Shown: positions 11,780 to 22,777 of the stretch, in pieces
Numbering within the stretch: position 1 is the stretch's first letter
How the letters are laid out: the number at the start of each line of letters is the position of its first letter
From: Atrina japonica
Lineage: Eukaryota; Mollusca; Bivalvia; Pterioida; Pinnidae
NCBI GenBank assembly: GCA_030159075.1
Contig: BROG01000155.1
Location: 1,099,001 to 1,163,000 of the forward strand
Direction of reading: 5' to 3'
Length of the DNA: 64,000 nucleotides
Program-made: the position numbers and the translations under genes
Notes under the pieces: model-generated
Told to the model about the DNA's origin: nothing
Database searches by the model: none
The model's input: only the letters and a program-made list of their open reading frames with translations

Positions 11780-12884
11780 ATAATCAATAATGTAAAGTGA
11801 GCAGTATTACATATCAGAAAAATAAAGAGAACAACGAATAAACAAACTCTTCCATTAGATTACATTTAGAGCAGACAAATGAACATTTAGATAACCATTT
11901 TTGCCCACTAGAAAACTAACAAAAACATACGATTATCAACATACTTTCATTCGTTATTATTGATGATTAATTTTGGGTAGTTCAAAAATACCGAAATGTA
12001 ACTGGAACAGGATACCAGAAAGCACGATTATTGATGTGCGTGAAAATAGATGGTAGGACGATAAAAGATGTACAATTTACAGATGTGCATTGAAAATTAT
12101 TCCGATGGAACTGCAAAATCTGCAGGTTAGAGTCGCACACGGTAGATGACCATGTAGAGTAAGACATCGATAAATCGAAGTTCACGGTACCATATATGGC
12201 AAAGTTCGAAACACTGATACCTCAACTCATGAATAGTAAAAGAGAACCGTCTGTTTTGTAATATCGAACGTTCAGTTGGGTGCATATGGCTGCTTCAAAA
12301 CCACATTGGACATATTAGGGCATGGTCGTTTATAATTAGTGCTAAAATGAATTTTAAAAAATCCTCATTCCCATACTGCTGGAACAGGTTTAGATAAAGG
12401 TTGTGAAACAATAACTTGTATTTTAACATTGTCTACATAATATACATTTGATTATGATAGTTGTGTATACTGCTGTTACTGATCATGATGTCATAGATTT
12501 ATTTTGAATTACTACCAAACTTAAACCCTGTTCAAGACCCCGACTGATGAATCAAAAATGTAAGTATACTCACTGTAGATTCTATAACAAGATTTTATCA
12601 TTTTAGTAGTATTTTTCAAAAATTAAACATGCAAGATGTTCATCAGGGGTCTTCAACAGAAGTATAACACAACGTTCTTTGATATACTGGAAGTCGTACA
12701 TGGTAAAGAGAACCTTTTCCGATCATTGCTGTCCCGTGACTTAAGATGGCAAAATGATGCAGAATTATGTCATTTTATGAGATCTGACACATTTTGTCAC
12801 CCTAAAGTATCACAATTACTGATTTTAGGAAAAGGTCTTCAGCATGTGATACCAGCCTTACACATTACATTATATTTCATATGA
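11780..12884. other. Intergenic DNA with one unassigned 82-residue open frame
   Basis: The only frame of non-repetitive composition runs from 12636 to 12884 on the + strand. It contains IRGLQQKYNTTFFDILEVV and SRDLRWQND and has no signal peptide, partner exon or recognisable domain. It could be a fragment of a transposon protein or chance. I do not call it a gene. Confidence 0.3.
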
Positions 12885-13655
12885 ACCTATCGTTGTTCTT
12901 ATATAGTCTCAACACATTTGGTACAGGTTTATCAAGGTAAATCGACACATGTTTAAACCTATCATGGACTTTGTTCTTATATGGCGTCAACACATTTGGT
13001 ACAGGTCTATCAAGGTAAATCGACACATGTTTAAACCTATCATGGGCTTTGTTCTTAGATGGTGTCAACACATTTGGTACAGGTCTATCAAGGTAAATCA
13101 ACACATGTTAAAACCTATCATGGACTTTGTTCTTAGATGGTGTCAACACATTTGGTACAGGTCTATCAAGGTAAATCAACACATGTTAAAACCTATCATG
13201 GACTTTGTTCTTAGATGGTGTCAACACATTCGGTACAGGTCTATCAAGGTAAATCGACACATGTTTAAACCTATCATGGACTTTGTTCTTATATGGTGTC
13301 AACACGTTCGATACAGGTCTATCAAGGTAAATCAACACATGTTTAAACCTATCATGGACTTTGTTCTTATATGGTGTCAACACATTTGGTACAGGTCTAT
13401 CAAGGTAAATCAACACATGTTTAAACCTATCATGGACTCTGTTCTTAGATGGTGTCAACACATTTGGTACAAGTCTATCAAGGTAAATCAACACATGTTT
13501 AAACCTATCATGGGCTTTGTTCTTATATGGTGTCAACACATTTGATACAGGTCTATCAAGGTAAATCAACACATGTTTAAACCTATCATGGGCTTTGTTC
13601 TTATATGGTGTCAACACATTTGGTACAGGTCTATCAAGGTAAATCAACAAATGTT
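12885..13655. repeat. 78-bp satellite array
   Basis: About ten units of 78 bp, each containing GGTACAGGTCTATCAAGGTA and AACCTATCATGGACTTTGTT. Unit length is a multiple of three, so open frames appear on both strands. The final unit runs directly into the left end (GGTCTATCAAGGTAAA) of the MITE-like element at 13628, so the satellite appears to be an amplification of that terminus. Confidence 0.92.
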
Positions 13656-13834
13656 TACAAACACAAGTCTTAATCAAACAAGATACTTGTCATCACAAAC
13701 AAATTACAATTTCAGTAATGCATGGAGTCCCAGCAAGCCACCTGTTTTACATGTGCAACCAATTTTTGGAAAGAAGACCGTTTTGTTTTGGATCTTTGAC
13801 TGAACCAGGATGTGGCACTTTACCTTGATAGACC
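13628..13834. mobile_element. MITE-like element with GGTCTATCAAGGTAAA ends, copy 2
   Basis: The left end GGTCTATCAAGGTAAA at 13628 is mirrored by TTTACCTTGATAGACC at 13819-13834, a perfect 16-bp terminal inverted repeat. The interior shares CATGGAGTC and GGATGTGGCA with the 11.4-kb copy. Confidence 0.75.
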
Positions 13835-13839
13835 TTTAG

Positions 13840-14625
13840 CATGTTTTCCCTCTTGCTTTGTCTAAATATAAAATGTACTGAATCTATGTTTTGTAATAAA
13901 ATGATAGTGGTATTATATCTGCTAAAACTGAATGAGATAAAATTGTATTACATTAGGAACTTGCAATGGTATATTGCACTATGAAGTATTTTGGAAACGA
14001 AAGCTTTTTTTAAGTAAAATGTGTTCTAGACACTGGATTTCAACTTTAAGATGGAAAATAGAGATAGTTATGTTTATCATTACATTCCACATAACTTTTT
14101 GCAACATACAAGCACATTCAATTTTATATAGATTTTATATAGAACATATGCACATAATTATCATCATTATTGTATATTTTCTGTATTTCTTAACGACAAT
14201 AAGTTGCGTTTTGGTTTGTGACTGGCGGTGCAGGAATTTGTTTGGAACGTGGATTGACATTAAAAATGATGCCTTATAATGCATAATTATTTTCTGGTTA
14301 CTTTTATTTGATTACATTCTGATTACCTTTTCAATACGATTTAGAAATGTTCTTCTCTGAAGTTGACAATGACTATGTAGAAATCCTTTATTACATTATC
14401 ATATTACGCTCATGCAAGTGCAGCGCTAAATTTTCTCCATCGTCATTCTGCATACACGACAAAACTAATAAAATTAATTCCAGACTGCGCTAATCACATA
14501 CAGTATAGGAATTTAAGAAATGTATGACTGTGTCTATCTCTTTTAGCTATTGAATATCAATATAAGTAGAAAAATAGTAAATAAAAAGGAAAGAAAAGTT
14601 TTTAAAATAAAACCCGCAGCTAATG
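13840..14625. other. Intergenic AT-rich DNA
   Basis: One hydrophobic 101-residue open frame (13974-14279, +) has the composition of AT-rich noncoding DNA and no splice partner. No gene is supported. Confidence 0.4.
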
Positions 14626-14627
14626 CC

Positions 14628-14990
14628 CCATTTAAAACCCAGGTCACAGTAGGTGTGTCAATTTATAGAAACCTCGCTACATTAGCATGACTCTATAGTA
14701 GAGCTCATATTTTGTGTCAGTTACATATATTCAGTTACAGTGGGTGACGCTGAATGAGAATGAAAACTATCATTATGTTCGTTTTCATGAAAAACATTGT
14801 ACTGATGACGTGGACCAAAATGCGTATTACTACTGCTATAGGCATAAGAGATCAAGCACAATCTGTTTATCATAGTGACAATATAGATGACTTATTTCGT
14901 CATTTGTAGATTCCACCAAATGTTTCAGAAGATTAAACATACTGATACGCTATCAATCATCCTACATAACTTGAGGTCACAATTTTTTTT
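14628..14990. repeat. Second copy of the 6.64-6.89 kb flank
   Basis: It shares AAACCCAGGTCACAGTAGGT, GGTGTGTCAATTTATAGAAA and the ATACTGATACG block with the copy upstream of gene A. Confidence 0.6.
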
Positions 14991-15095
14991 TCGAAAATGT
15001 CAACAGGTTGTAAACCATTCCTTTATACCATATAAAGCATTTATTTGATTAGTCATGGTGTAGTCATGGGTCCAAAGTCATCAAAGGCACTCAGT

Positions 15096-15304
15096 ACTCG
15101 AGCTCAACTAAAGTTTTATGATTTCGAGATAAAAACACCTTTGAAGAAAAACCTTAGAAAGGAAAATCCATCAAAAAATTTCATTTCATTCATTTACGTC
15201 AATGAAAAAATAATAACATGTTTCCCGGTCAATCAACCTCAGATAATTTACAAGTAACTGTATATTTATTGTCAAAATGATAAAATTATAGTTGTACTTG
15301 AGTT
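15096..15304. mobile_element. MITE-like element, copy 2
   Basis: The left end ACTCGAGCTCAACTAAAGTT and the right end AACTATAATTTTATCATT (as complement) form terminal inverted repeats of about 28 bp. The element is about 209 bp and lies 300 bp upstream of gene B. Confidence 0.65.
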
Positions 15305-15551
15305 AATATGGTAACTTCGCACTCAGAACTATGAATATAAAAATTGAAATACTAATACATAATACAACACGGAATAAAATCCATCATTTAGGTATATCTT
15401 TAAAATATTTTTTTAAATATTAGAATCGTAACGTAGTATGCGTAGGTTTGGTTGCGTTATTAAATTATAAATTACTCTGTATGTGACGGTGGGCTTGATG
15501 AATTACATGATTGAATGGATTGCCAGACTGCTATTGAAGCAGAGCAGAGCA

Positions 15552-15558
15552 TATATAA
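15552..15558 (+). promoter_or_regulatory. Probable TATA box of gene B
   Basis: TATATAA lies 60 bp upstream of the gene B ATG. The flanking sequence (GCCAGACTGCTAT and ACATCATTTCAGCAAACAGC) is similar to the gene A promoter. Confidence 0.55.
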
Positions 15559-15611
15559 TGATTTATGTGCATTAGAAAGACATCATTTCAGCAAACAGCA
15601 GTAACCTCAAC

Positions 15612-18600
15612 ATGAAACTATGTATTCATATTATTATTTTGATTATCGTCTTAATACAACCTATTTCGTGTTTGTTTAATTCAAAAGCATTATCGAATAA
15701 ACCTTCTGTATTAGACAAATTATCAAAGAGGTTTGAGAAAGCGTATAAAAATGGTAGAAAACAAAGGAAATCGGCTATCGCAAGAGGAGGTGAAACAGCG
15801 ACAACGACCAGGACGACAACGATTGCTCCGACAACAACAGCATCGACAACAGCTGCATCGACATCAACTGCACCTACAACACCAACAAACAGTGTGGCGT
15901 CTAACTGTGTATCGATGTAAGTTTAGTTACTATATACACGTATCTTTCTATATGCATTTGTTAAAGTATAAAAAGGTAAACTAGAGTCGGTGTCAGATTA
16001 GTGGACAAAAAATAAACGTGACGCTTTATAACAGTAAATACAAATATAGGCCATATATATGGGGCGCCAAAATCACATTAATGAGTTAAACCTAATTTTG
16101 CTCAGTTAAACATAGTTTTTCCCAGTTAAACCTAGTTTTTTCTCAGTTAAACCTAGTTTTCCCACTTAATGTGGGTTACGAGTTCTACATTTTCTTCAGT
16201 TAATCCTCATTTTTCTCATAATCCATACTAACTTGAGAAAAACTAGATTTAACTGAGAAAAACTAGGTTTAACTGCGCCAAATACTCTTTGATGTTTTTG
16301 TGGTGCAGGTACGGCTAGGTTTAACGCATGTTTGTAATATTGGCACAGTTACGCGTAGTTTTATTCAGTTAAGCATAGTTTTTCTCCAGTTTTTTGTGGG
16401 TTACCAAGAAAAACTAGGTTTAACTGGAGAAAAACTAAGTTGAACCGGGGAAAGTCTAGATTTAATTGATGAAACACGCCGAAATTATAATACTGAGCTT
16501 ATCCTGATGTTTCTCGAGATAAACCTAATTTTGCCCAGTTAAACCTAGTATTTCTCCAGTTTAAATGGGTTAAGAATTAAACCTGATTTTTCTCCAATTA
16601 ATCCTCATTTTTCTCGTAAACCACCATTAATTTATAAATTAGGATTAATGTATATTAATTATACTCATTAATGCGATTGTGGCGCAGTTAAATCTAGTTT
16701 TTCTCAGTTAAACTAGGTTTTTCTCGAGAAAGAAAACTAAGTTTGACTAATTTTTTGACTTTGGCGCAGTTAAACCAAATTTATTGCTCGTTAATGTGGG
16801 TTACTGAGAAAAAATAGTTTTAACTTGAGAAAAAGAGGTTTAACCCTTTCACTCCTAAATATCTAGATGATGTGCTTTCTCTATTGTTTGGACCAGTCTA
16901 TTATGATCTGTAGGGTTGAAAGGTTAACTGGGATTTTAGAGTGCCATACATGTATGCTACCTTTACTTTGGCATGTTCTTGCATTTGTAATATAGAATTG
17001 TCTTTTTACTACTGACAATTGTAAATTCATACATCACATTTCTTTAGTGGCGATTGTGAGGCAGGATACCAATGCGTGATTGAATCCACTTTATGTACGA
17101 ATTCAAACATGACGTGCTCATGTACACCTGGTAAGTACTAAATTCTGTTTACCTGGAAATTGTCGCCCCTGGTTTTTTTGCACCTGGTTATTTTCGCCCA
17201 TGAACGACAGAAAACACATTCGTCCCGTCTAGAATTCGCCCCTAAATCGCCATATACACCTGATACGTAACTAGCAAATCTGTTTGTGAGTTTAAATGGA
17301 AATACATAATTACTGAAGAAATTGTTTGACAAGGAAATATTTTGTTTTATTTGTATGCAAGACTAAATATCAAGTTATTATCTATATGCACCAATTAGGG
17401 AATTTCTATTTCCGTCGAAACTGTTAACTGTTATAACTGTTACCTGCAATTGGTGATGTTGTATTTGTTCATTTTATTCAGGGTGCATACTCGTTAATCA
17501 GTTCATACCAATGGACACTTACGTATCAACAGTGAGTTGCACTGAATGTACTTGTTACGAAAATACAGAAAATGTGGTATGTTACATTTGCTTTTTATCT
17601 TTTGTCGAAAATGAATCACAAATGTACATCAATTATCTGGAACTGAAAAATCGTCACATTTATGATACGAGAAAAGTATTCTACTGGTAATCTGTGGGTA
17701 TTACCATGGTAACGACTTCATAAAATAAAAAGAACATTATATTAGCTACTCCTTTTTGTCAGCTTTCTTTGTTAAATGTATATATCTACAGCTTCTGTTA
17801 CTTTCGAAGTCATAAATATTTCATTTTGTTTTTGCCATAAGAAAGTTTATAAAAATATATGCAAATATTTGATTATTGGACAAATACGTCGCTCTGCAAA
17901 TCAGGTGCTGATTGATCGCATGATTCGTCGTGGGTCCACAGTCACGTCCAAATGTAAACAATGATTCCTGGTTAAAATGTATATAAACAATAAAGTCTGT
18001 ATATCTAATACAACATTTTGTCGGTGGAACACGGTGCAGTATTTGCATACAAGTCATAACGCTCACCGTTAAATTTTGAGTTTATACACAATTTCTCATA
18101 TGCCTGTGTAATGTTCGTACGGTGAATGAGCCCTAGCATATAGGATCATATGAGAAGTTTAGACACAAGTGTGTATTACTTCTTAGTCGAGCCATTAATA
18201 TCACGTTTCGTATAACTAAATTGTCTTTTTGCTGTTTATATTCTGTAAAATTCCTTACAGGGGCATTAGCTTTGTTTACCAAAAGACTTATTTCGATATT
18301 TGTCCACTTTAACTACTTGTATTTGATGTCCAATAACCAATAATATCTATAGACAGACACAAAAAATCTTGTATTCCTATATATTTTGTGAAAATAAGGT
18401 CAGTTCCAGAGTGGTAATAATATACAAATAGTAATATTAAGTTAGTCAAATTCAATTGAAAAATTGTCAAACCTGTATTTCTCAAGCAATTTTCACAAAA
18501 TATATTGGAATTGAAGAATTTATATGCCTGTATATATCTCTTTTTGTTATTGTAGATCAGTTTAAGTAGCAAGAAGGAAAAAACAACAGTTAATGTCCCT

Positions 18601-19477
18601 TTAGTATGTACTGCATTCTCTGATATCTTTGATTTCTTGTTCACTGGGATGTATCGCTTTTACATAAGTATGGGAGTTGTCATTTTCAATAAGACACCAT
18701 TTGTATATTCAAATGTCATAAAAGATTCCATGGATTAATAGAATCTACTCCTTCCTTGAGGGTATGACAAAGGAATCTCAATCCGAGGGTAAGATTCTTG
18801 AATGAAAAACTTGAGGCTTGCCGAGGGATTGAGATTCCTTTGTTATACCCTCAAGGTATTATTTTTCTGCCATGATTTAAATACATGTAGATTTGAGATC
18901 TACGCAAATGAAATCTGACATTATGTGCAGCTTCTAGATGCCGCAGACACACTACAGCAGAAATTGTATTGTGACGTCATAGCGCGTGTAGCTTGTCAAT
19001 GCTCTAGGGGTTGACAAGGAAATCATTCCCCGTTAAAATGACAAACGGCAAAATTCGTGAGCAATGGGAGAAAGCCTTTTGAATTAGATGCTTCTCACTG
19101 AGATAAGCTTATGCTTCATAAGAATAAAGAACAAGATCAGTTAATAATGAGACACACTTGTCGTTGATTTACTGAAAGACAACAGTTTTATATTGCCAAT
19201 AGGAAATAATGACATTGTTTTGGTATCCACTTCATCGTCATTGAATTTTTTCACCAAAAACTAATGAAATGCATCTTGTACATTTAAAGTATGAATACTG
19301 TTTACTACAAATTGATTCCATTGTGGTTGTGTTTTGCAAATGAACTTGTTATTTCAATATTTCTACCTATTGACTAAACAAAACTCATAAACGTCTTTTT
19401 TGTTTTACTTATTCAAGATACTTTGTCGGAGAACTAATTGCAATATTGAAAACGACCAATTAGGAGGCGTGACGTAA
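15612..19477 (+). CDS. Gene B: secreted 12-Cys protein with Thr-rich linker
   Basis: Exons 15612-15916, 17048-17130, 17482-17576 and 19418-19477 join in phases 2, 1, 0 to encode 180 residues. The signal peptide (1-20) is almost the same as in gene A. Residues 37-53 are strongly basic (KLSKRFEKAYKNGRKQRK), with a possible dibasic processing site. Residues 61-92 are a long Thr/Ala/Ser/Pro linker. Exon 2 has five Cys, spacing C-x5-C at its start and C-x-C at its end. Exon 3 keeps QFIPM and C-x2-C-x-C. Exon 4 reads ILCRRTNC then DQLGGVT, with the C-x4-C spacing usual for VWC. C1 to C2 has one extra residue relative to the other copies. Intron 1 holds a cluster of palindromic repeats. Introns and 3' flank resemble gene A, so the two are recent duplicates. 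NMT in exon 2 is a possible glycosylation site. Function is unknown. Confidence 0.85.
16070..16860. repeat. Cluster of AACCTAGTTTTTCTC palindromic repeats in gene B intron 1
   Basis: At least a dozen short blocks resembling CAGTTAAACCTAGTTTTTCT occur in both orientations, several joined by a GTGGGTTAC spacer and flanked by GGCGCAGTT or GCGCCAAA. Together they form nested inverted repeats. Single or paired blocks also occur at 20.30, 29.57-29.83, 36.10-36.20, 36.84-36.97, 44.34-44.40 and 57.12-57.25 kb, so this is a dispersed foldback family. Confidence 0.8.
18256..18605. mobile_element. Foldback MITE of the GGGGCATTAGCT family
   Basis: It begins AGGGGCATTAGCTTTGTTTA and ends near its complement (ACAGTTAATGTCCCTTTA). 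Inside, TTCCTATATATTTTGTGAAA appears on both arms in opposite orientation. Related sequence lies at 19.64-19.88, 47.61-47.77, 48.20-48.37 and 56.71-57.02 kb. Confidence 0.7.
18754..18856. repeat. Inverted repeat with CCTTGAGGGTAT ends, gene B intron 3
   Basis: Arms of about 33 bp (CCTTGAGGGTATGACAAAGG on the left, complement on the right) enclose a spacer of about 35 bp. It is a probable small foldback element. Confidence 0.8.
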
Positions 19478-19585
19478 ATCTATGGCTGTACCAATTGCCT
19501 TTGAAATCCATTTTTTTTCTTTTTTTTAAAGCAATAACATTAATTGTCTAGTTATGTAATATTTGTTTTGTGTCGTATGTTATGT

Positions 19586-19591
19586 ATTAAA
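19586..19591 (+). other. Possible polyadenylation signal of gene B
   Basis: ATTAAA lies 109 bp downstream of the stop codon. It is the nearest common variant of the signal. Confidence 0.4.
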
Positions 19592-19639
19592 GAGACTATT
19601 ATATAAGTACGTGTTGTTTTTACTCTGTTAACTCACAAC

Positions 19640-22600
19640 AATTAAAAAGGCATTAGCTGTGGGTTTTTTTCAAAACATTTCCCCCCTTCTTCAATACTCA
19701 TATTTATATACAACGACAGAAAAGAGATTTACACAGGCATAACAATTCTTAAATCCCTATAAATTTTGTGAAAATTGCTTGAGAAACCCCTGTTTGGCCC
19801 CTGGAGAAACACCTGTATAGTAATATAAGAATTCTTATGCATGTGTATAGCTCTTATTTGTTATTCTACATCAAGTTCAAGTAGTAAAAGTAGAAAAAAT
19901 CTAAATATTTGATTTGGCAAACAAAAAAATTGTCAAATTAAAAGCAACATTCAGTTTATTCTTCACATTCAAAGGTCTCTAATTGGAGTTTTTTAAGGGT
20001 CTGACTTGATATCCCATGACAATGCCGACTGTTTCCTGAAAGACCCGGTCTCCAAAATTACATACATTTTGTATATTGAAATTCCTTTATTGTTTTCTAT
20101 CCATTTCAGTGTATCTATGTGAATTTGTGGGTAATTGGACATGCGGGATCGTTGTATAGTTCGACATTAAAGCAACAATTTGAGAAAATATATATTTTTA
20201 AATTTTGCAATAGCTGTGTAGAATATTTGAGTATTCACATTTTATTTATACCACTTTTGTAATAACCATTTGTAAAGTATTGTATGACATGACAAAGTCA
20301 TATTAATGAGCTAAACTAAGTTTTTCTCAGTAATCCTCATAAACTGGATAAAAACTAGATAAACATCGACAACATCACAAAAATGAGTTAGATATGATAA
20401 AAAATACCAAAGTTACAGCCTTAAAAGGAGTTAAAATCTCTCTATATATATGCTCAATTTTATGAATCTCTGCAAAAGAGAACTTGTAACAGTCAATAAA
20501 CATTTACCTCATCTACAAAGGTTCCTCAATAAATCATCACCTGAGAAATATTTCAACAAATCCAAACCAAATAAACAGGAAAACTTTTCCTTAGTGTAGA
20601 CTAAATAATGAAACATTCAAGTTAGCTGCTCTAAATGTGTACTGGAAACAAAAATCGTGCAATTTATTAACAATTCAATCTTTATTTAATGTTAGAACTT
20701 CATAGTAGCATCAATATAGAAAGTTGAGGCAGCACCAAACATACATGTATATTTACAAAGCGACCGTTATTTCCTTCATTGAAAGTATACAGACCAGTTG
20801 CGTTGTATATTTCATGCTGGACGCAGTTACTCAGCTGTTACGTCATATGAAAACCTCCCCCACAAAGTCAATTATATAGAATGAATTTCGTATCCAGCTG
20901 ACTACAGATTCACAGAAAGTGGAAATATATATACTTCGTGCTGCACAGATTTTTTCCATGAGCCATTGCACGTACATTCCATGTTATTTCCAAATATGAA
21001 AACGTTGTCATGTTTAGATTTCCATATCTGAAGTTTGCAATCAAATTCAGATAAATCTGTCCTGCTGTTGTTAAAACAATCCAATGTCTTCATATAGGAG
21101 AAAATTCATGTTTCTTAAAAATATACAAATTTTGTTTAGAACATATTTTGATATTTACAATTTTCCTAGATAACGAACAAGACGTTTGTCATGATATTAC
21201 TTAAAATTGATATGTTTTTTTCCAATAAGATAAATATTCGCCAAAACACCTTGTTTAATACACAAAATATCATCTTATTTTTGAAATGTATCGTTTTTCT
21301 GATTCTCGTTTTATTTTCGGTTTAATGACTTTCGAGTTTTGGACTATGGCTATGTTATTCACTATTATCATTTGATCATTTTCTCGTAAAAATGTCAATA
21401 CTTCATAAAACCAATTGGTCTTTCAGTTAAGAATATTCTACAGAAATGTGATGAATTTACTTAATATTGGCATGCGTATAACACTTGCTTCCAGTAGGAA
21501 TGAAAAACATGACATAATCACTTATATTTGTAAACTGGAAAACCCCGTTTGTAATAAAAATATGAATGTAATTTTCTGTCAATTGCAGATTCATACAAAT
21601 ATTATTGGATCGTAAAAATAACATTGCGCATACACTACTTGTCACTTGAATAATAGCTTGAGGTTACAAAAATGCCATTTCTTGCTAAAATGACGTTAAT
21701 ATTTAATGTTATTTATTTTGTTAACCTACATTTAAGATATAATTAATTGTTTAAATTACGTGATTACGTGATGTATGCAGTCTTCGTGTTTCTTTGTCCG
21801 TTTATAGTATATTATATATAATTTAATAGTAGTAGTAGTACAAAAACAACAACGATGATGGCGACGACCACGACGATAATGATCGTGTAGAATTGTCAAG
21901 CTTAGTGTAATATGTGGCATTGGTGATAAGTCACATCTGCGACTTTATTTTGTTTTTCTGGTTACTTATTAATGACAATGTATAAATTGACACTTACTAA
22001 AGCTCTTATTAACTATATCAAACTATCACCCGTTATATATTTAGTTTATATAATTATATACCTCTATATAATTAATATCAATATGATTTTTATAAAAGAA
22101 AGTTGTCAAACACATTCCATCACAATTTATAAATTGCCTGTAAAATAAATCAGTAATACCTCGTGTATGTACTATACATAACCTCAATTAATGTGACAGA
22201 AATTTAAATAATTAATAAAACTGTATTCTGAGTGAGTTACAGGAGAACGGTGGAATGGAATTCCGTGACGTTTGAGTTACTTGGAAAAACCACCTATAAA
22301 TTACATTCCTATTATATTACATGTATATATAAATTATATATTTATAATTTAATCTGTCTAATTTATCAAAACATATTCTACTTTATATCGACCTTAGGAA
22401 GTGTTCAGACCAATGAAGTGCTCTATATACGTAATTATGTGGGGAAATACACAAAACTGTGGCAAATTGTGAGTTTTAGTTTTTATGAAAACATGTAAAT
22501 ATAGACGGAGGAAAATGTAATTAACGTTTACCAATGACTTCGCAGAATTATTATTTAATATCTGACGTAATGTGTTCAGGGTTGGACATATGGGAAGCTT

Positions 22601-22690
22601 TGCATAATTAGTAATGGCTATGCATTTGACGTGGGGCGGGATATATTACGTAAATACTTTACACGATCTACATTTATCGGATTGTGAGAT
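19640..22690. other. Intergenic region between genes B and C
   Basis: It holds a partial GGGGCATTAGCT-family element (19640-19880), a short AACTTAG-type palindromic repeat (about 20300-20360) and a short AGT/ACG triplet stretch (about 21825-21885). No exon of the family and no other gene could be supported. Confidence 0.45.
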
Positions 22691-22693
22691 GTC

Positions 22694-22699
22694 TATAAA
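22694..22699 (+). promoter_or_regulatory. TATA box of gene C
   Basis: TATAAA lies 84 bp upstream of the gene C ATG, a spacing like that of gene A. Confidence 0.6.
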
Positions 22700-22777
22700 A
22701 CGACTACTGCATACCTCATGGACAGTAGTTTTGTAGAATTCTAGAAGTACATCACTTTAGAAGATAGCAGCTTTAAA

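Noticed and set aside
12877..13677. Open frames of 163-198 codons with 26-residue repeats
   Set aside because: Products of the 78-bp satellite read on either strand; the unit is explained by a transposon terminus.
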